From NCBI RefSeq assembly GCF_907164915.1, contig NC_061868.1, positions 28,639,819-28,703,818 of the forward strand: a stretch of DNA of 64,000 nt, read 5' to 3'. The position numbers and the translations under genes are program-made. This document shows, one piece after another, positions 47,045-57,489 of the stretch. Under the pieces are notes generated by a model. That model was not told the DNA's origin. It did no database searches and saw nothing but the letters and a program-made list of their open reading frames with translations. Within the stretch, counting starts at the first letter, position 1. Every line of letters starts with the position of its first letter. The stretch comes from Impatiens glandulifera (lineage: Eukaryota; Streptophyta; Magnoliopsida; Ericales; Balsaminaceae).

Positions 47045-49290
47045 GAATAGAGAAAGAGAGAACTCGGTAATGCAAAGGCACGAAGCCTAGGTCCTACAAA
47101 GGGAGGGGAAATGCGGAGCCGAGGTTTCAGAATTCAGGGCTTCTTAGTTCTCACCCATTCTGCTGCTATGTCTGCTAAATTAGACTGGAGAGGATTACTC
47201 TTCTACCCTTCTCTTTAGCCATAAATGGATATCCTTCTACTTGTTAGGTTTATAGGCAATTTTTCTTTTTCTTTTTTTGGGTAAAATTTTCAAATAAAAC
47301 ATGTATATTGGTTTGTTTTTTCAAATTATTCACATTTATTATTATTTGATGGAAAATTAATTAAACTAGGAAAATTTTTGTACGATGCACACGGATAAGG
47401 ATAAAAATAAAATAGATTAAAAAATTTATAATAATATTTATTCAATGTTTAAAATTATTAAAATAAAAAATATAACGCTCTCATTCCACATTTTATTTAC
47501 TTCGATAAAATAACTTATTTTCTCACATGTTTCATCACATATTTTTTCCGAATGAAATCTCTCATTTCGTGACTTTACACTTTCACTTTGTCAATCAAAT
47601 ATTTGATTTATATTTTTTAATAATTAGCATTGTGACCTCACACTTTGGTCAATTAAATATTTGATTCATATTTCTTTAACCACTTTCTAATGATACCGGT
47701 CAATTATCCCTCGACAAACCACATCTCAATCACATTTGGTTAAATGTTGTACTTGTTTTGTTAGGTTGCAAGTTTGAAACCTACAAATAACATTTTTAAA
47801 TTTATTTTTAACCGCTTTAAGTTTATGGGCGGGTCAACCCACAATCCGACCCAAGTATCCATTTACTCTCACATAAATATTCAAATTAACCACAGCTCTC
47901 GACCTGGCAATCCGGACACTTTAAAAATTAAGCATCATTATATATATATAGATGATGATTTAGATAGCAAATTGCATAAATGATTTACAAAAATTAAAAC
48001 TCTCGTTATAAATTATTCAACGATTATACGATTGGTTGAGAATTTCTATAAAGAATAACTCATTTGAGTTCTTGAACGATGACGGTTGCAGTAGAGAAAA
48101 CCGAACGAACCAATGAAACTGTGTTGGAAGAATCTCTATTAAAGATTCTGAGCGGCAGTTAAAATTATCATTAACGGAGGAGGGTTGGTAAACAACGCCG
48201 AAAAAAGTCTTGTCAAATTAAAATGGACCATTTACATATATGGATGAAATAGTGAGAAATACATACAAATCATGTGAGATACGTGTAAAAGGTCATCTAT
48301 ATGAAATATCAAATCAACTTTTTATTGAAAAAATGAAAAATAATTTTAGGTCCGATTATTTCGTTTTCTTTTTCTGCTAAGAAAGTGACGGACACGGATT
48401 CGAGAAATGATCACCAACACAATCGAAATGTATGAGCAGTAAACGACCCACCGACGATTAAAAGTATTATTCGAACTATAAAAATCTGAGACAAAAAAAC
48501 TGATCCGATTAAATAGGATGTCGGACCGAACAAAACGACATATCTAAGTGATGGAAAGAAAAACAAGGTACCTCCGAGAGGGACCAAGCATATCAATTTC
48601 TCTAAAATTTAAATTATAGAGGGGAGAAAGACAATAAGAAAAACTCAGCTTTGATTAATATTATTGACCTATCAACTTAATTTTTTTAGCATATCTAGTT
48701 TCTTCTATGTATTGTAATGAATCAATAAAATAATCTTGTACCTGTTTGGAAACTCAATTCCACTTCATTTGGTGTTTTCAAACAGGTCTTATAATTAATT
48801 TTATAAATTTAATTATATTTAAATTTAAATAATTTTTTTTAATTAAAAATATATATAATTAAAATTGAACGATACTAAATTAAATTATTAAAATAAAATA
48901 AAAAATTAGCTTAAATATTACACTACACCGTTTAAAATAAAATAAAAAAGTTTGGTACTGAAACAAGTTAAACGAAAAATTTGATATTTGAAAAAAGAAA
49001 CGGTCAAATTGGGAATTCCTTTTCTTATTTTGGGTCAATTTAAATTTCGGTCATTTTTTTAAAACTAATTGGAAATTCTTAATATTATTGTTAATATTTA
49101 TCCAACCTTCAGCTTTTTCAAAACAAAGGATTTCATGGTATTATTTTGACCTTTAACTAGAAAAATAAAATCTTGACTATTAAAGAAAAATATTTTTATT
49201 ACGTTTTCAATTAATATACACGTCCAAAAGGTATATCACCCAAAATATGCATAGACTTTTATCCTAAAAATGCCTATATCTATATAAAAA
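47045..49290. other. EIF2B3 upstream region and AT-rich spacer
   Basis: The first ~200 bases should carry the EIF2B3 5' UTR and promoter (pyrimidine-rich on the minus strand). Farther on, TCAATCAAATATTTGATT (47590) and TCAATTAAATATTTGATT (47650) are near-duplicates, and the block resembles 3690-3740. No gene or full transposon is recognisable; small frames at 47774-47983 and 48411-48596 are unsupported. Confidence 0.45.
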
Positions 49291-50279
49291 AAAAAAGGTT
49301 TACAACCTTAATTACTTTCAGAAGTACATTATAGGACGTCGGTACTTCTATAAATTAAATACAAAGATTGTCGATGAGAAACAACAACTTCTTACAAACC
49401 GAACGATGTTGCGAGAGTTTGACCTATAATACATAGGATTTATCCTTCTCTTTGTCAATGAGCCGTCCAATAGGACGTAGGCATTGTGGAGATGATGAGA
49501 AATTCCTGACTGAGTTGATTCATCCCGGTTTATGGTGGTGTTAATCCCCTCCACTTTAGTGAGTAATACTCTCATATGATTCACCATATGAACAAAATCT
49601 TGGTTACTTTGTCCAAACATGTTGTTTGACGTGCCTAAACAACAAAACTTTGTTACAAAGTTATTATGTGACTACTTTATATGTGTATGCATTTATAGAC
49701 AAGTGAACATCTATGAGTATATTTCATTTTCAAAACAAAAACATTTTGTTAACTGTTTTATACGTATAATCGCAAACAATGTCTATGTACGATGTATATG
49801 TTAGACAATGTCGCTTTTATCCCTTGGATCGATTACTTCCATGAGTCTGAATGGAATCATAGGATCTACGGACTAATTTATATCATGAGGTTCATCAACT
49901 TCAAAGTAAATAAGAATTTCATGATACAAACAAAATGTAACCCCTCGAAAAACCCTTCGGTCCCATTACGGAAAAAGTTCGAGGTCCGAGAAGTTCAACC
50001 TCGGGTTGCATTTTAGGAATTTTATTTTCAAATAAAATATTATTTAAAAGATGTCACTTATTCCTGATAACTTTTTGAAATTAATTAAAAATAATTAATT
50101 TCGAGGGGTTTAATTTTAAATAATTCGGAGATTTTATAATAGTCAAATCACAGTTTGATTTTTAGAAAATCCTTTAGTTTAAATTAATTAAACATAATTA
50201 ATTTTAAAGATTATTTATTTTGAAACAGAGTCATCAATTAATTTTTTTGAAAAATCAATAAAAGTTGGCATATATATAC
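49291..50279. other. unrecognised relic and gypsy LTR-like sequence
   Basis: A 90-codon minus frame (49348-49620, MFGQSNQDFVHMVNHM..) has no family I can name. From 49937 the sequence (GTAACCCCTCGAAAAACCC..GAGGTCCGAG) looks like part of a gypsy LTR, and the flank beyond copia-2 at 63899 may be its continuation. Confidence 0.35.
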
Positions 50280-50284
50280 AAAAG

Positions 50285-51584
50285 TGTTAGGATCTAGGTC
50301 GCCGCTAGAGGACCGGAGTTGGGCCGGTTAGCGGGTCTCACTTTAAGGGTGGTGGTTAATCCGGTTAGAGATTAACATCGGGGTTTTAATACTACACAAA
50401 CTGTCACAAACCCTTGAACTAGGTTCAAGCGCGGAAGAGGTTTGTTTCAGGTTGAAGCAGCACACTTGTATGATAGGCAGAACCGGTTTCGGATGATGAA
50501 GGTTTGAAGATTGATGGGTCGGTTTTTGTAACCTGGCGGTCCGGTTTGAATAGAGTTAAATAGATTAGAGCGGTGTTGGTCGGTTAGAAAATGGAACCGG
50601 CAGAAAGTAATTAACAAGACAGATTTTATGGATGTTCGGAGATGAAGCTCCTACGTCACCTCTTCCTCTCGAAACCGCAAGAAGGATATTCACTAAGGAA
50701 TACAAGTACAATCCGATCGAGACTTATTTCCTGCTCGATAACACTCTTACAATTTACACCGAAATTGTAAAATACACACTTCAACTCTAGCACTTAGGCT
50801 TTCTCTAGAGATAGAACACACTGTTTTCACTTGTAAATTAAATGCTCGCTATATTGCTCGTGTCTCGCTGTGTGTCCCTCTCAGAATCTCTTGTTGTCCC
50901 GCATTTACTCTTCTTCAACTGCTCCTTTTATAGGTGAAATATGCCAACGGTCATATTTCACTTTCTTGAGTCTGATTGGCTGAGCAGAGGTTCAGTGATT
51001 CAGACTCTGCGGTCATCTGTTCAAACCTGGCGGTCAACTCTGCATACTTTGCAGTCTGTTCTTCCGGTGTGTAGGACAAACCTGCTAGGTTTGTCTTTTA
51101 CTCAATGTGGTAACTGTTGGTTAGACAGTTGTCTGTACTTGGAAGATTGCCTCTGATTTATCCTGAAAGTGGAAAGATCTTGTAGGACTATTTTCTGCAG
51201 CCTGCAGACTTTCCTCAGACTTGTATGGATATGGAAGTATTCAGTCTGTTCATTTGGTATCATCTTCAACAGATACCCGAATTGTCTTCTTGTACTGGCC
51301 GGTCATTCGACTTAACCGGATGGCTTCCGGTGTGAGTGGTTTAACCAGACAGCTTCCGGTTATTCCTTTTCCTTGTGGCTGATCGGCTGTCTGGTGTTTC
51401 CGGTTTTAAGCTTTGGCCGATCCTTTCTTTGTGCGGTTATATTCCGAATGTCCTGGTCGGTTTAATAGCTTAACCGGTTAGTCTTCTTAGCCGGTTCATT
51501 TGTTTGACCGGTCCGGTTCCTTGTTCCTGCATGTAAGGTTTTATTTATGTTAAGTTTTATGAACCGGTCTAATTTTATCTAACA
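50285..51584 (-). repeat. 3' LTR of copia-2
   Basis: 1300 bp, TGTTAGGATCTAGGTCGCCG..TTTTATCTAACA. Rich in CCGGTT/AACCGG motifs. Pairs with 62599-63898. The 71-codon frame at 50941-51156, and its copy in the other LTR, is not a known protein. Confidence 0.93.
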
Positions 51585-51600
51585 ATTTCTCCCTTTTTGA
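51585..51600 (-). promoter_or_regulatory. polypurine tract of copia-2
   Basis: Minus strand CAAAAAGGGAGAAAT directly before the 3' LTR, the plus-strand primer site. A second copy of the block (ATTTCTCCCTTTTTGATT) lies near 51780. Confidence 0.75.
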
Positions 51601-51853
51601 TTATTTTATTTAAAATTATCAAAACTATGTAAGTTTGCAAACGTAAGCCGGTTCTTTTGTTTGACCGGATTTTTGAAACTAACTTGGAAGAATTTTCGAA
51701 AAAAATTTGGAAAATTTTTGAGAAAAGCTTCGGAAAAATTTTGATAAAAATTTCGGAATATTTTATCTTTTATCTTATCAATTTCTCCCTTTTTGATTAT
51801 TTTATTTAAAATTATCAAAACAATGCAAGTATAGGCTGTTTTCAAAAATAGCT

Positions 51854-54460
51854 TTATATATATACGAAGGAAAAACCGAAAAGGGAAAATATTATATAAA
51901 CACTAAAATAAACATAGTTAAAGTAGAGTGAGCCCCTATTCTGAGACGGAGAAGTTGAAGCTGGCCACATATCCTTGGTCCGCTTTTTCTTATCCAGTCT
52001 TGAGACTCGCTGTCTTGTAGGCCGCCGCTCTAGGTTCTCTTCATCTTCTTCTTCGGTGTGAGTAGCCTGGTCTGGTTGACTTTCTATAACCGTGTCAGTG
52101 ATCTCATCCAGCAGCCTGGCTACTTGGGCCTTCTTTGATGTTTTTCTTTTCCGTTTTGCCGGAACCGAAGAGGAAGGGGCCGCCGTTTTCTTCTTCTTGT
52201 GAGCGTCTGCAAAGTCTTCAAGTCTTTGTCTTTCATTATTTAGCCGCTGTGCATCTTTGGCCGCTTGAACCGCTATGGACTTTGCAAGGTCCGGATACTT
52301 AGCCGCTGTCCTTCGTTCTCGCTCGGCTCTTTCTTCTTCAGTAAGTTGCGGTGGCTCCTTTTCTCTTCTCGTTTCTTCGTCCAGCGCATCTTGGACTTCC
52401 TTAGCCGCTCGGGCATTTGCCTCCACAACCGCTGCATCCGCATTCATCTTAGCCTTGAGTAATTCATCAACTTGTGCGGTGAGCGCCTTGAGGTCGGTCT
52501 CGAGTTTGTCGTTGCGGTCTTCAAGACCCGCATTCTTCTTTTCCAGTTTTGAGACCCTGTCAAGTATCGAGCCGACCAGATCCTCAGTGACCTCTGTTAG
52601 TCGTTGATCGGTTTGCCTTTCAAGCCGATCCAAGTCATCCTTTATTCCTGAGGTCTTTTCTTCCAAGGCCTCGGTTCGCTGAAGATGATTGTCGCGCATA
52701 TCCGTTTCGTCCCGGTAATCAGCTTCGATTTGTGAGATCCGGTCATCTGCCCTTACCAGATTATTTCTTGTATTGTTGGCGAACCGAAGTGCTAGGCTCA
52801 CGGTTCTCTTCATCTTCTCCTCTAATGGGTGAACCGTTGAGTCTGCAAACTCTTGAAGGAGGAACTTAACCCTTTCTTCTGTAATGCCCGGTTCGGAGAC
52901 TCCAGGTTGCTCGGTGAAAGGAGCTTCTATCCTTTCGTCGGTTTCGTTTATCACCGGATCCGCCCGAGGAGGTGTTGCACCATGATTTTGACCGTCGTCG
53001 GTCTCAGAAGCTAGAGTGTGCGGTCTTTCTCGATGTCTGCACACCGCTTCCAGCCGCTCTATTTCTTCATCGAATTCTCCTCTCGCTTTCTCAAGTTTTT
53101 CTAACACCAGGAGCTGTAAGTTAGCCTCCGATGTTCCCTCGACGTACCTTTCCTTAATCTTCCGGATCCGTCCGGTTAGCTTCTGTAGCCGGGCTCGCGG
53201 TCTTATGATGGTGGTTCGGCCCAAGGCTTGGTGAATAGTTTCGGCGTTTGTGAGGCTCATGACTGTTTCCTCTATTTCCTTCAGCCTTCGGAAACACTCT
53301 TCGTTGGTTAGGCCCGATAATATATGTTTGTAAAGTCTGTTGAATCGGTGCTCGTGCCATTCCCGGTATAATTCGCTGACCGCTTCAGCTCGCAATTCAA
53401 TGTCCTCCAGGATCCGACGCGCTACAAAATCGGCATTCTTCTGGTCGTCCTCCTCTTCACTTCCTTCTTCACCGGCCTCGGCGTGCTCAGAACTTGCCGC
53501 ACCGGTGTTATCAGGACTTGTACCCTCCTCCTCTTCTTCATTCGGTCTTTCTTCATCGGTTTTCTGTGAGTCGGTTCGTTCAGATGAGGAAGCCGATTCG
53601 TCCTCATCCCTTGTTTGTGATGGTGGTTCTGAGAATACTATCTTCTCATTGCCCTTGCCTCCGGTCTTTTCTTTCGCCGGGGCCGATTTCTTTGCGGATT
53701 TCTTCTGTCGGCCACTTGTGGAACCGGGGGCCGGCTGCTTCCTCTCCAGGAAGTGTTTGGATCTGATTAACCTTCCTGATGGGATAATGACACCAGGACC
53801 GGTGTTGATGTTGTGGTGGATCAAGATTTTTCCAAGGGGGATGGCGTATCCCCATGACCAGGTTGAATCCGATTTCACCATATCTTTCAAATTGTTGAAT
53901 ATTTCCTTCGCCCAGTTCACCTTCGTGCCTTCTATCAAACCGACTAGCATCCCGATTTTGGCCTTGGTGAGGCTGTTGTAATTTCCACCTCTCGCCTGAA
54001 CCGCCTTTGTGAAGATGTCACAAAGCGGTATGTACTCTGGTCGTAGTGTCGCTTTGTTACCGGATACTTTTACTGGTTCCTTGGTTGCTGAGAGTATCTG
54101 GCATGCTGCCTCGAACGTTGTTAGTTCTAGCTCCGACGCTGCATCTTAGTCGTCTGTTGGAAGGCGTAGACTCTCTGCAACCGATTCTTCGGTTATCTCG
54201 AATTCAGTACCGCTGACAGTCGCGGTAATTTTGTCGCCAGATAGAGTTGCGGTTTTGAAGAATTCTTCAACCGCTTCTCTATATAGAACATGGAGACCGC
54301 CGAGAAAATACTCAAGACCGGCTTCGGTTACCTGGTCAATAACTCCTTTTGCTGCAGGCGTCCCCTTTTGTCGGATTTCCTCGAAATCCACCTGAGTCAT
54401 GTGTTTGAACAAAACCGAATTGCGCCCCATCTTAGATGATTGAGAGAGTTTGAAAAACAC
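51854..54460 (-). pseudogene. copia-2 env-like unit 3 (long, coiled-coil, one stop)
   Basis: Frame of 869 codons with one TAA at 54146-54148. The N-terminal domain has VTEAGLEYFLGGLH, EAVEEFFKTATLSGD and ESVAESLRLPTDD, paralogous to units 1 and 2, and continues NWAKEIFNNLKDMV near 53915. After it come a basic stretch (SGRQKKSAKKSAPAKEK), an acidic segment, a long charged coiled-coil region (about 53200-52200, with LEEKTSGIKDDLDRLERQ), a KKxKR-rich block, and a hydrophobic C-terminal tail (YVYFSVYIIFSLFGFSFVYI) that could be a membrane segment. Function is unknown; 'env-like' is a positional label and I see no fusion-protein signature. The start may be 54460 or the second ATG at 54430. Confidence 0.75.
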
Positions 54461-54545
54461 GAGAGTAAATAACCGCTGAGAGAATTTGAGAGCTTAGAGA
54501 GAGAAAGTTGTTTCGCGTGAGAGTGAAATGAAGTGGCCAAGAGCC

Positions 54546-54553
54546 CCTTTTAT
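54546..54553 (-). promoter_or_regulatory. TATA-like box upstream of env-like unit 3
   Basis: ATAAAAGG on the minus strand, 86-116 bases before the candidate ATGs, followed by a CT-rich leader (TTTCTCTCTCTAAGCTCTC). A core promoter is inferred. Confidence 0.4.
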
Positions 54554-55054
54554 GGGTGCGGTTTGGAAACCCAACCGTCCCATCAACATTTGGCGGGAGT
54601 TTTCCCTCCAAGCCGAAAAGGCGGCAAACCGTGGGCGGGAAGCCAAAAAGGCGGTAATCGAAGAGGCGCCAATCTGTGGGCGGTAAACCAAGAGCGGGAG
54701 ATTTGGGCAGGGAATTTCCCTCCAAAATTTTCGCTTTCGACTTTGATGACGCAATCTCCTTTTGAAATCGATTGATGCTGCGGTTTTGTTAACCGGAGAG
54801 TTATCGAGAGTTAACCGGTTATATTGAATAAGCAGAATTTTGCAATCTTTTGAGTTTAAACGGTTTTCTTTGAGACCGGATAGGAGCACGGTTATTTTGA
54901 CAATGTTAACCGGATACTTAGATAGATATTCAAAATATTCAGATGACCCGGTCATTTAAACTTAAATAGAATTGTATTGAAAAAACATTACAAAATAGAG
55001 ACCGAAAGATAGATCGGTGTGAAGATAGACATACATAAGATGGAAAGATACAAC
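54554..55054. other. spacer between env-like units 2 and 3
   Basis: The 54600-54730 part repeats GGGCGG(T/G)AA(A/G)CC-like motifs rich in GGCGG. Minus frames here do not match the env-like family. Probably an upstream regulatory region of unit 3 plus the unit 2 3' end. Confidence 0.4.
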
Positions 55055-55759
55055 TTATGTAATAACCACTTTAGAAAACCTTTCTTCCACCGCATCCATG
55101 TCAAGGATGTTCGAAGGGGATGCCGGTGTGCCCGGTCCAAACTCTGGCCGGTACTTGAGAATTAGCTTACTTATGTGAGGGGAATAACCGAGACCTTTCT
55201 TGGTTAGCACCATGTCTTTCAGGTTTTGAAAAATGACCGTTGACCAGTTGATGGCCGTTTTGCTAACCATGTGAGTCATTATGTTGTATGTGTTCTTAGA
55301 GTACCGCTGATTTGGAGATTGACAAAGGATAGACCGGGTCACAATCTCAAGAAGAAGTTGGGCGTGACGACCGAGTCGGGTTTTTAACCCATAGTTTTCC
55401 ACCGGAACAATGGTTCCAGAGAAGAATAGAGCATGTTCATATGCCGCACTTCCCTCCTGGGTTGGAAAGTCAGAAAACCCTTCTGTGGGTAAGTTGAACA
55501 TGGAGGCAAATTCGGCTTCATCAAGCCAGAAAGTGTGGTCTCTCACCGTAGAGACGATGTAGTTACCTCTGATGCAAGCACTTCTAAAGAACGTCTTGAC
55601 ATCCTCAATCAGTATGGGACCGGATTCTTCGAGAAAGGTTCGAAGGCCGGTGTCAATGAGAGATTCAAACATGATTTCCTTTGCATGATTTCCGTCCCAA
55701 TGTTCCATGCATGATTCGAAATCGACGCTCAAAAAGTTTCCTAAGGTTCGGCTCGGCAT
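55055..55759 (-). CDS. copia-2 env-like unit 2 (short)
   Basis: Uninterrupted 234 residues starting MPSRTLGNFLSVDFES. Shared features with units 1 and 3 are SLIDTGLRTFLEE, EDVKTFFRSACIRGN, EAEFASMFNLPTEGFSDF, LLLEIVTRSILCQ, and TAINWSTVIFQNLKDMV. It ends soon after the NW block (..ERFSKVVIT), so it has only the N-terminal domain and no coiled-coil tail. I do not know its function. It is the only one of the three with a clean frame. Confidence 0.7.
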   Translation of the reverse strand: MPSRTLGNFLSVDFESCMEHWDGNHAKEIMFESLIDTGLRTFLEESGPILIEDVKTFFRSACIRGNYIVSTVRDHTFWLDEAEFASMFNLPTEGFSDFPTQEGSAAYEHALFFSGTIVPVENYGLKTRLGRHAQLLLEIVTRSILCQSPNQRYSKNTYNIMTHMVSKTAINWSTVIFQNLKDMVLTKKGLGYSPHISKLILKYRPEFGPGTPASPSNILDMDAVEERFSKVVIT

Positions 55760-55847
55760 GATTACGGTTTTGCTGAGAGATAGAGATCAAGAGATTTCAA
55801 GAGAATTTTGTGGTTTAGAATGTGTTGAGTTGATTAGAGGATGGCCC

Positions 55848-55855
55848 TTTATATA
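55848..55855 (-). promoter_or_regulatory. TATA box upstream of env-like unit 2
   Basis: TATATAAA on the minus strand inside GACCCTATATAAAGGGCC, 89 bases before the ATG at 55759. The leader has TTCTCTTGAAATCTCTTGAT, which is partly shared with copia-1. The best TATA match of the four. Confidence 0.5.
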
Positions 55856-55859
55856 GGGT

Positions 55860-56216
55860 CGGTTTTGGAGGGAAAATATTATCATTGAATGTCAGTTTTG
55901 TCTCATTAGAGAATAGAATCTTTATGTTTCCAAGGTTCATTGGGAAGAGGCTGATTGCGAAGCTCGAGGTAAGTGTTAGTTGAAAAGTAACCAAGTTGGT
56001 TGGATAATAATTATTTAGGTGGTTGGGGGTTACCTCATTAATTAAATATTACTTTTTCATTAATGCACCAATATAATGAAAAGTAGTCAAAAGAAACCGA
56101 GAATAACATAGATAAGGCCGAAGTAAACATAAAGAAAGCCGAGATGGTCACAGTGATGTTGGATAAAGATACACCCGGTGCGTGCAGCAAAATGACCGGG
56201 TGTAGAAAGGAGTAAC
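55860..56216. other. spacer between env-like units 1 and 2
   Basis: No supported ORF; frames at 56038-56296 are accidental. Holds the likely 5' region of unit 2. Confidence 0.4.
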
Positions 56217-56978
56217 TTAGTGTCCGTTGGAGTTGACGACACCGTTGGGGTTGTTGCGGCGGTTCCTCCTCCTCCAAGCCCTTTCAAACCGCTCATAAAA
56301 GGAGTCAGTTATTTCCTTTGTTAGCACTTGAGCTTGGTTTAGACCTTCGCCTGGACAGGTCGGTACTCCAAGCTCAACAAGTAGGCAGCTTAGTTGGGGA
56401 ACGAGGCCGACTATTCGAACGCCAATCATCCAGATTAGGACGTCGAAGAGTACCCTTGACTAGTTCACCGGTGTACCGGTGGTGATAGCAGCCATCATAT
56501 TGAAAGTCGTTGTACAGTAGGTGTTCGTCACATCTCTCCCTAAGATGCTTCGACCTATTACGTCATTGAGGAGCTGATATTCAGCTTTCAAGAGTGATTT
56601 CGTACCTTGGTCATCAATAGGTTCATCAGACCGTGCAAAGGTTAGAGAGATCTCGGCCTTCAAGTCGGCCGGAACATTAAGATCTGTTAAGCCTTGCTTT
56701 GGCAGGCTGAAACACCTCGCAAAATCATTCTCGGTGAAGTCAAAGACTATACCTCCCACTTTTGATTGGATATGAGTATCGAAGTGGGGAGTGCCTCTGA
56801 ACACCCTAGCATTATACAAGAATTCCAGGACTGATTCAGAGTATATAGTCTGCTTGTCATCCAGGAAGTATCGAAGACCAGTGTCTTCCAGGGATTTGAT
56901 CACTTTGTAGACCTCATAGTGTTCGGTGCTCAAGGCAGATTGGAAGTCGACTTGAAAGATGTTAGGAAACTGAGACAT
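56217..56978 (-). pseudogene. copia-2 env-like unit 1 (one stop)
   Basis: Starts MSQFPNIFQVDFQSALS and carries SLEDTGLRYFLDDK, ESVLEFLYNARVFRG, ENDFARCFSLPKQGLTDL and LLNDVIGRSILG. A TAG at 56460-56462 sits where the paralogues have the Trp of the INW block; the same frame continues FDVLIWMIGVRIVGLVP to a basic end (RFERAWRRRNRRNNP) at 56217. About 254 codons in all, N-terminal domain plus a short basic tail. Confidence 0.7.
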
Positions 56979-57039
56979 TTTTGCCTTAGTGAGAGAATGA
57001 TCTTTTGTCTTGTGAGTGTTTTGGTTAATGTTTGCTTCT

Positions 57040-57047
57040 CTTAAATA
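57040..57047 (-). promoter_or_regulatory. TATA-like box upstream of env-like unit 1
   Basis: TATTTAAG on the minus strand, 62 bases before the ATG at 56978, followed by an A/C-rich leader. A weaker match than unit 2. Confidence 0.35.
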
Positions 57048-57489
57048 CTAGTTGGGGGAGTATCCTATTATCCAGGTATTACATGTGATAATGTCTAATA
57101 ACTGCAGGATAAAAGGTATTGCATGAAACAGGCATGTTTGCAGTCTAGGGTGTTGGTCATAGACCTAGACCATGAAAGATATCAGATCTTCACGTCTTTT
57201 TAGGTGCGACCATTTTACTTTGAAAAGGCAATGTTTCAGAACAGATATCTGTAAACACTGATAGTTATTCCACTTTTGTTTGAATTTCAAATATTCTAAG
57301 ATGACCTATTTCCAAACCGGTCAGTTATCAGTTGTTCATCCCGATGCGGTTATTTGGTGCAAACACTAAATAACCGGTCGGTTTACTCTGTTTGATAAAC
57401 TGGGCAGTTCTTCCATAGATACCGAGAAAATTCGAAGTCCAACAATTGAGGAGGAACTACCGGTTTTGTCTGTCTGAACTGATTTTCCT
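57048..57489. other. spacer between RNase H and env-like unit 1
   Basis: No ORF supported. The pol stop is at 57490 and the next gene starts at 56978, so 440 bases are available for a promoter or splice acceptor. Confidence 0.4.

Noticed and set aside
50941..51156. 71-codon ORF present in both copia-2 LTRs
   Set aside because: Conserved only because the LTRs are near-identical; no known family and the LTR is otherwise non-coding.
53340..53981. 213-codon plus-strand ORF rich in serine
   Set aside because: Antisense shadow of env-like unit 3, which has homology, paralogues and the element's orientation.
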